Source: Raineyella sp034933565 (GTDB taxonomy: Bacteria; Actinomycetota; Actinomycetes; Propionibacteriales; Propionibacteriaceae). From it: a stretch of DNA of 64,000 nt. Location of the stretch: positions 29,175 through 93,174 of the forward strand of contig NZ_JAYFNG010000021.1 in assembly GCF_034933565.1 (NCBI RefSeq), given 5' to 3'. Position 1 is the stretch's first letter. The number at the start of each line of letters is the position of its first letter. A model generated the notes under the pieces. It was not told where the DNA came from and searched no databases. It saw nothing but the letters and a program-made list of their open reading frames with translations. The position numbers and the translations under genes were made by a program. Of the stretch, positions 62,725-64,000 are shown piece after piece.

Positions 62725-62753
62725 TTGATCTATGGGTGACAGCGTTCTATGAT
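62725..62753 (+). promoter_or_regulatory. Promoter of nrdR-nrdJ
   Basis: TTGATC (62725-62730), a 17-bp spacer and TATGAT (62748-62753) form a good sigma-70-type promoter. The first NrdR box begins at its last base. Confidence 0.7.
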
Positions 62754-62800
62754 CACAACATCTAGTAGTTACAAGCATGTGTTTAATCCACAAGTAGTGA
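62753..62800. promoter_or_regulatory. Two NrdR-box-like sites
   Basis: TCACAACATCTAGTAG (62753-62768) matches the known NrdR box ACACWATATMTWGTGT at 12 of 16 positions. A weaker second site (62785-62800, 9 of 16, with TAGTGA as its right arm) lies 32 bp downstream, close to the usual three-turn spacing. They cover the transcription start region. Confidence 0.65.
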
Positions 62801-62913
62801 TTAGTTACCCACACGTTGTCCACATGTGATCAACAGGCCCATCCCCAGTCTTGGCGCTCAGGTGGGCCTGATGTGCCGATCGGTCCACCGCGGACCGGGG
62901 AAGGGGGAGGGTC

Positions 62914-63384
62914 GTGAACTGTCCGTTCTGCCACCACGGTGACACGCGCGTTCTCGATTCTCGCGCCACCGAGGACGGTCAGTGTATCCGTCGTCGGCGC
63001 CAGTGCCCCGAGTGTGGTCGTCGCTTCACCACTGTCGAGCAGATGCAGCTGTCGGTGAGCAAACGGTCCGGTGTTGTCGAGCCTTTCGATCGCGACAAGA
63101 TCGTCCAGGGCGTACGCAAGGCCTGCAAGGGCCGTCCCGTCACGGCCGACCAGCTCGCCCGACTCGGTCAGCAGGTCGAGGATGCCATCCGGGCGTCCGG
63201 CCAGACGATCATCCCGTCGCACGCCGTGGGGGTGGCCATCCTCGGTCCGCTCCGGGAGCTCGACGAGGTCGCCTACCTGCGGTTCGCCAGTGTCTACCGC
63301 CAATTCGAGTCCGCTGAGGACTTCGAGGCCGAGATCGCCGCCCTGCGGGCCGGCTCGACCTCGGTCGCCGCCAACAACTCGTAG
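62914..63384 (+). CDS. nrdR: Transcriptional regulator NrdR
   Basis: It represses ribonucleotide reductase genes according to ATP/dATP. The 156-residue protein has the zinc ribbon CPFC...CPEC (residues 3-34), and an ATP-cone (VSKRSGVVEPFDRDKIVQGV). The GTG start follows AGGGGGAGGG. It is cotranscribed with nrdJ (28-bp gap) and has NrdR boxes at its own promoter. Confidence 0.96.
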   Translation: MNCPFCHHGDTRVLDSRATEDGQCIRRRRQCPECGRRFTTVEQMQLSVSKRSGVVEPFDRDKIVQGVRKACKGRPVTADQLARLGQQVEDAIRASGQTIIPSHAVGVAILGPLRELDEVAYLRFASVYRQFESAEDFEAEIAALRAGSTSVAANNS

Positions 63385-63412
63385 CCTCCACCCAGCAGAA
63401 GAGGGGTCAGCC

Positions 63413-64000
63413 ATGTCCGAAACCACCCGTCCGTCGGCCAGTCGGTCACGGTCGGCGCGTCCCAAGCCCATCAAGGGTGCGGGCCTCACGGTCGCGCGGG
63501 TCTTCAGCTCCGAAGGGGTCCATCCGTACGACGAGGTCACCTGGGAGCAGCGTGACATCGTCCAGACGAACTGGAAGACAGGCGAGAGCGTCTTCGAGCA
63601 GCGCGGCGTCGAGTTCCCGGACTTCTGGAGCATCAACGCCTCCACCATCGTCACCACGAAGTACTTCCGCGGAGCCGTCGGAACCGATGCCCGTGAGGAC
63701 AGCCTGAAGACACTGATCGATCGGGTGGTGAACAAGTACCGCACCACCGGCGAGGCCGAGGGCTATTTCGCGACCCCGGAGGATGCCGGCGTCTTCGCCG
63801 ACGAGCTCACCTGGATGCTGCTGCACCAGTACTTCAGCTTCAACTCCCCGGTGTGGTTCAACGTCGGTACCGAGGCGCCCCAGCAGATCAGCGCCTGCTT
63901 CATCCTGTCGGTCGACGACTCGATGGACTCGATCCTGAACTGGTACGCCGAGGAGGGGCGGATCTTCAAGGGCGGCTCCGGGGCCGGCGTCAACCTCTCC
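63413..64000 (+). CDS. nrdJ: Adenosylcobalamin-dependent ribonucleotide reductase (class II), 5' part
   Basis: The frame starts at ATG 63413 and runs off the window end; 196 codons are present. TVARVFSSEGVHPYDEVTWE, FPDFWSINASTIVTTKYFRG, YFSFNSPVWFNVG and the final FKGGSGAGVNLS match the long B12-dependent NrdJ of actinobacteria. It should reduce ribonucleotides without oxygen dependence. GAGGGGTCAG precedes the ATG. No cobalamin riboswitch is seen upstream of nrdR. Confidence 0.93.
   Translation, partial: MSETTRPSASRSRSARPKPIKGAGLTVARVFSSEGVHPYDEVTWEQRDIVQTNWKTGESVFEQRGVEFPDFWSINASTIVTTKYFRGAVGTDAREDSLKTLIDRVVNKYRTTGEAEGYFATPEDAGVFADELTWMLLHQYFSFNSPVWFNVGTEAPQQISACFILSVDDSMDSILNWYAEEGRIFKGGSGAGVNLS

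Noticed and set aside
62151..62765. 204-residue Cys/Arg-rich frame downstream of the SOS membrane gene
   Set aside because: It overlaps the better-supported gene in another frame, has no start signal and an unlikely composition.
62479..62913. Cobalamin riboswitch upstream of nrdR-nrdJ
   Set aside because: No B12-box or extended multi-helix aptamer is recognisable; the region has a plain promoter and NrdR boxes.

Overview
The window is gene-dense, very GC-rich chromosomal DNA. It has strong G/C third positions, many GTG starts and short overlaps, which is typical of a high-GC Gram-positive actinobacterium. Gene order and content (ClgR, DUF3046, recA-recX, gluABCD, miaB-miaA-dapF-hflX, lexA, nrdR-nrdJ; RNase Y; a double-length eukaryotic-type phosphofructokinase; citramalate synthase; two Kup transporters) suggest Propionibacteriales, probably Propionibacteriaceae. 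The family assignment is inference. I see no insertion sequence, prophage, plasmid gene, CRISPR array or origin.

Layout. 1-10.2 kb is a branched-chain amino acid region: ilvBNC, leuB, ilvE and cimA. Both ilvB and cimA are preceded by a very short Leu/Ile/Val-rich leader peptide and an intrinsic terminator, so both look attenuated. 10.2-14.5 kb holds a DUF1707 protein, an AbiEi-like protein, deoA and an FAH-family enzyme. 14.4-17.6 kb has gltX, a CPBP protease, tRNA-Gln and two tRNA-Glu genes. 17.7-21.7 kb holds two tandem kup genes, followed by two small genes. 22.5-29.7 kb has nadE, an ABC exporter, a 3-methyladenine DNA glycosylase and the phosphofructokinase. 29.8-38.7 kb has the IclR-type regulator ndgR/ltbR divergent from leuCD, then gpsA, ddl, DUF3515, a stand-alone Lrp-type ligand domain, thiL and thiD. 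38.8-49.3 kb has ftsK, rimO, pgsA, cinA, clgR, DUF3046, recA, recX and rny. 49.5-53 kb is a glutamate-type ABC importer. 53.2-64 kb has miaB, miaA, dapF, hflX, dinG, lexA, a divergent SOS-controlled membrane protein, nrdR and the start of nrdJ (cut by the window end).

How the genes work together. cimA, leuCD, leuB, ilvBNC and ilvE together could supply isoleucine from pyruvate plus acetyl-CoA, and also serve valine and leucine synthesis. leuA is not in this window. Regulation looks two-layered: ribosome-mediated attenuation at ilvB and cimA, and an NdgR-like regulator with three related, helically phased sites between ndgR and leuC, plus similar motifs near cimA and between leuB and ilvE. A second circuit is the SOS response: LexA boxes lie before recA, lexA and the small membrane protein. 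NrdR boxes overlap the nrdR-nrdJ promoter.

Many genes here show a TANNNT-like -10 element six to seven bases before the start codon and no Shine-Dalgarno sequence. This points to widespread leaderless transcription, including leaderless leader peptides. Functional names rest on recognised motifs, lengths and gene order read by eye; no database search was run.
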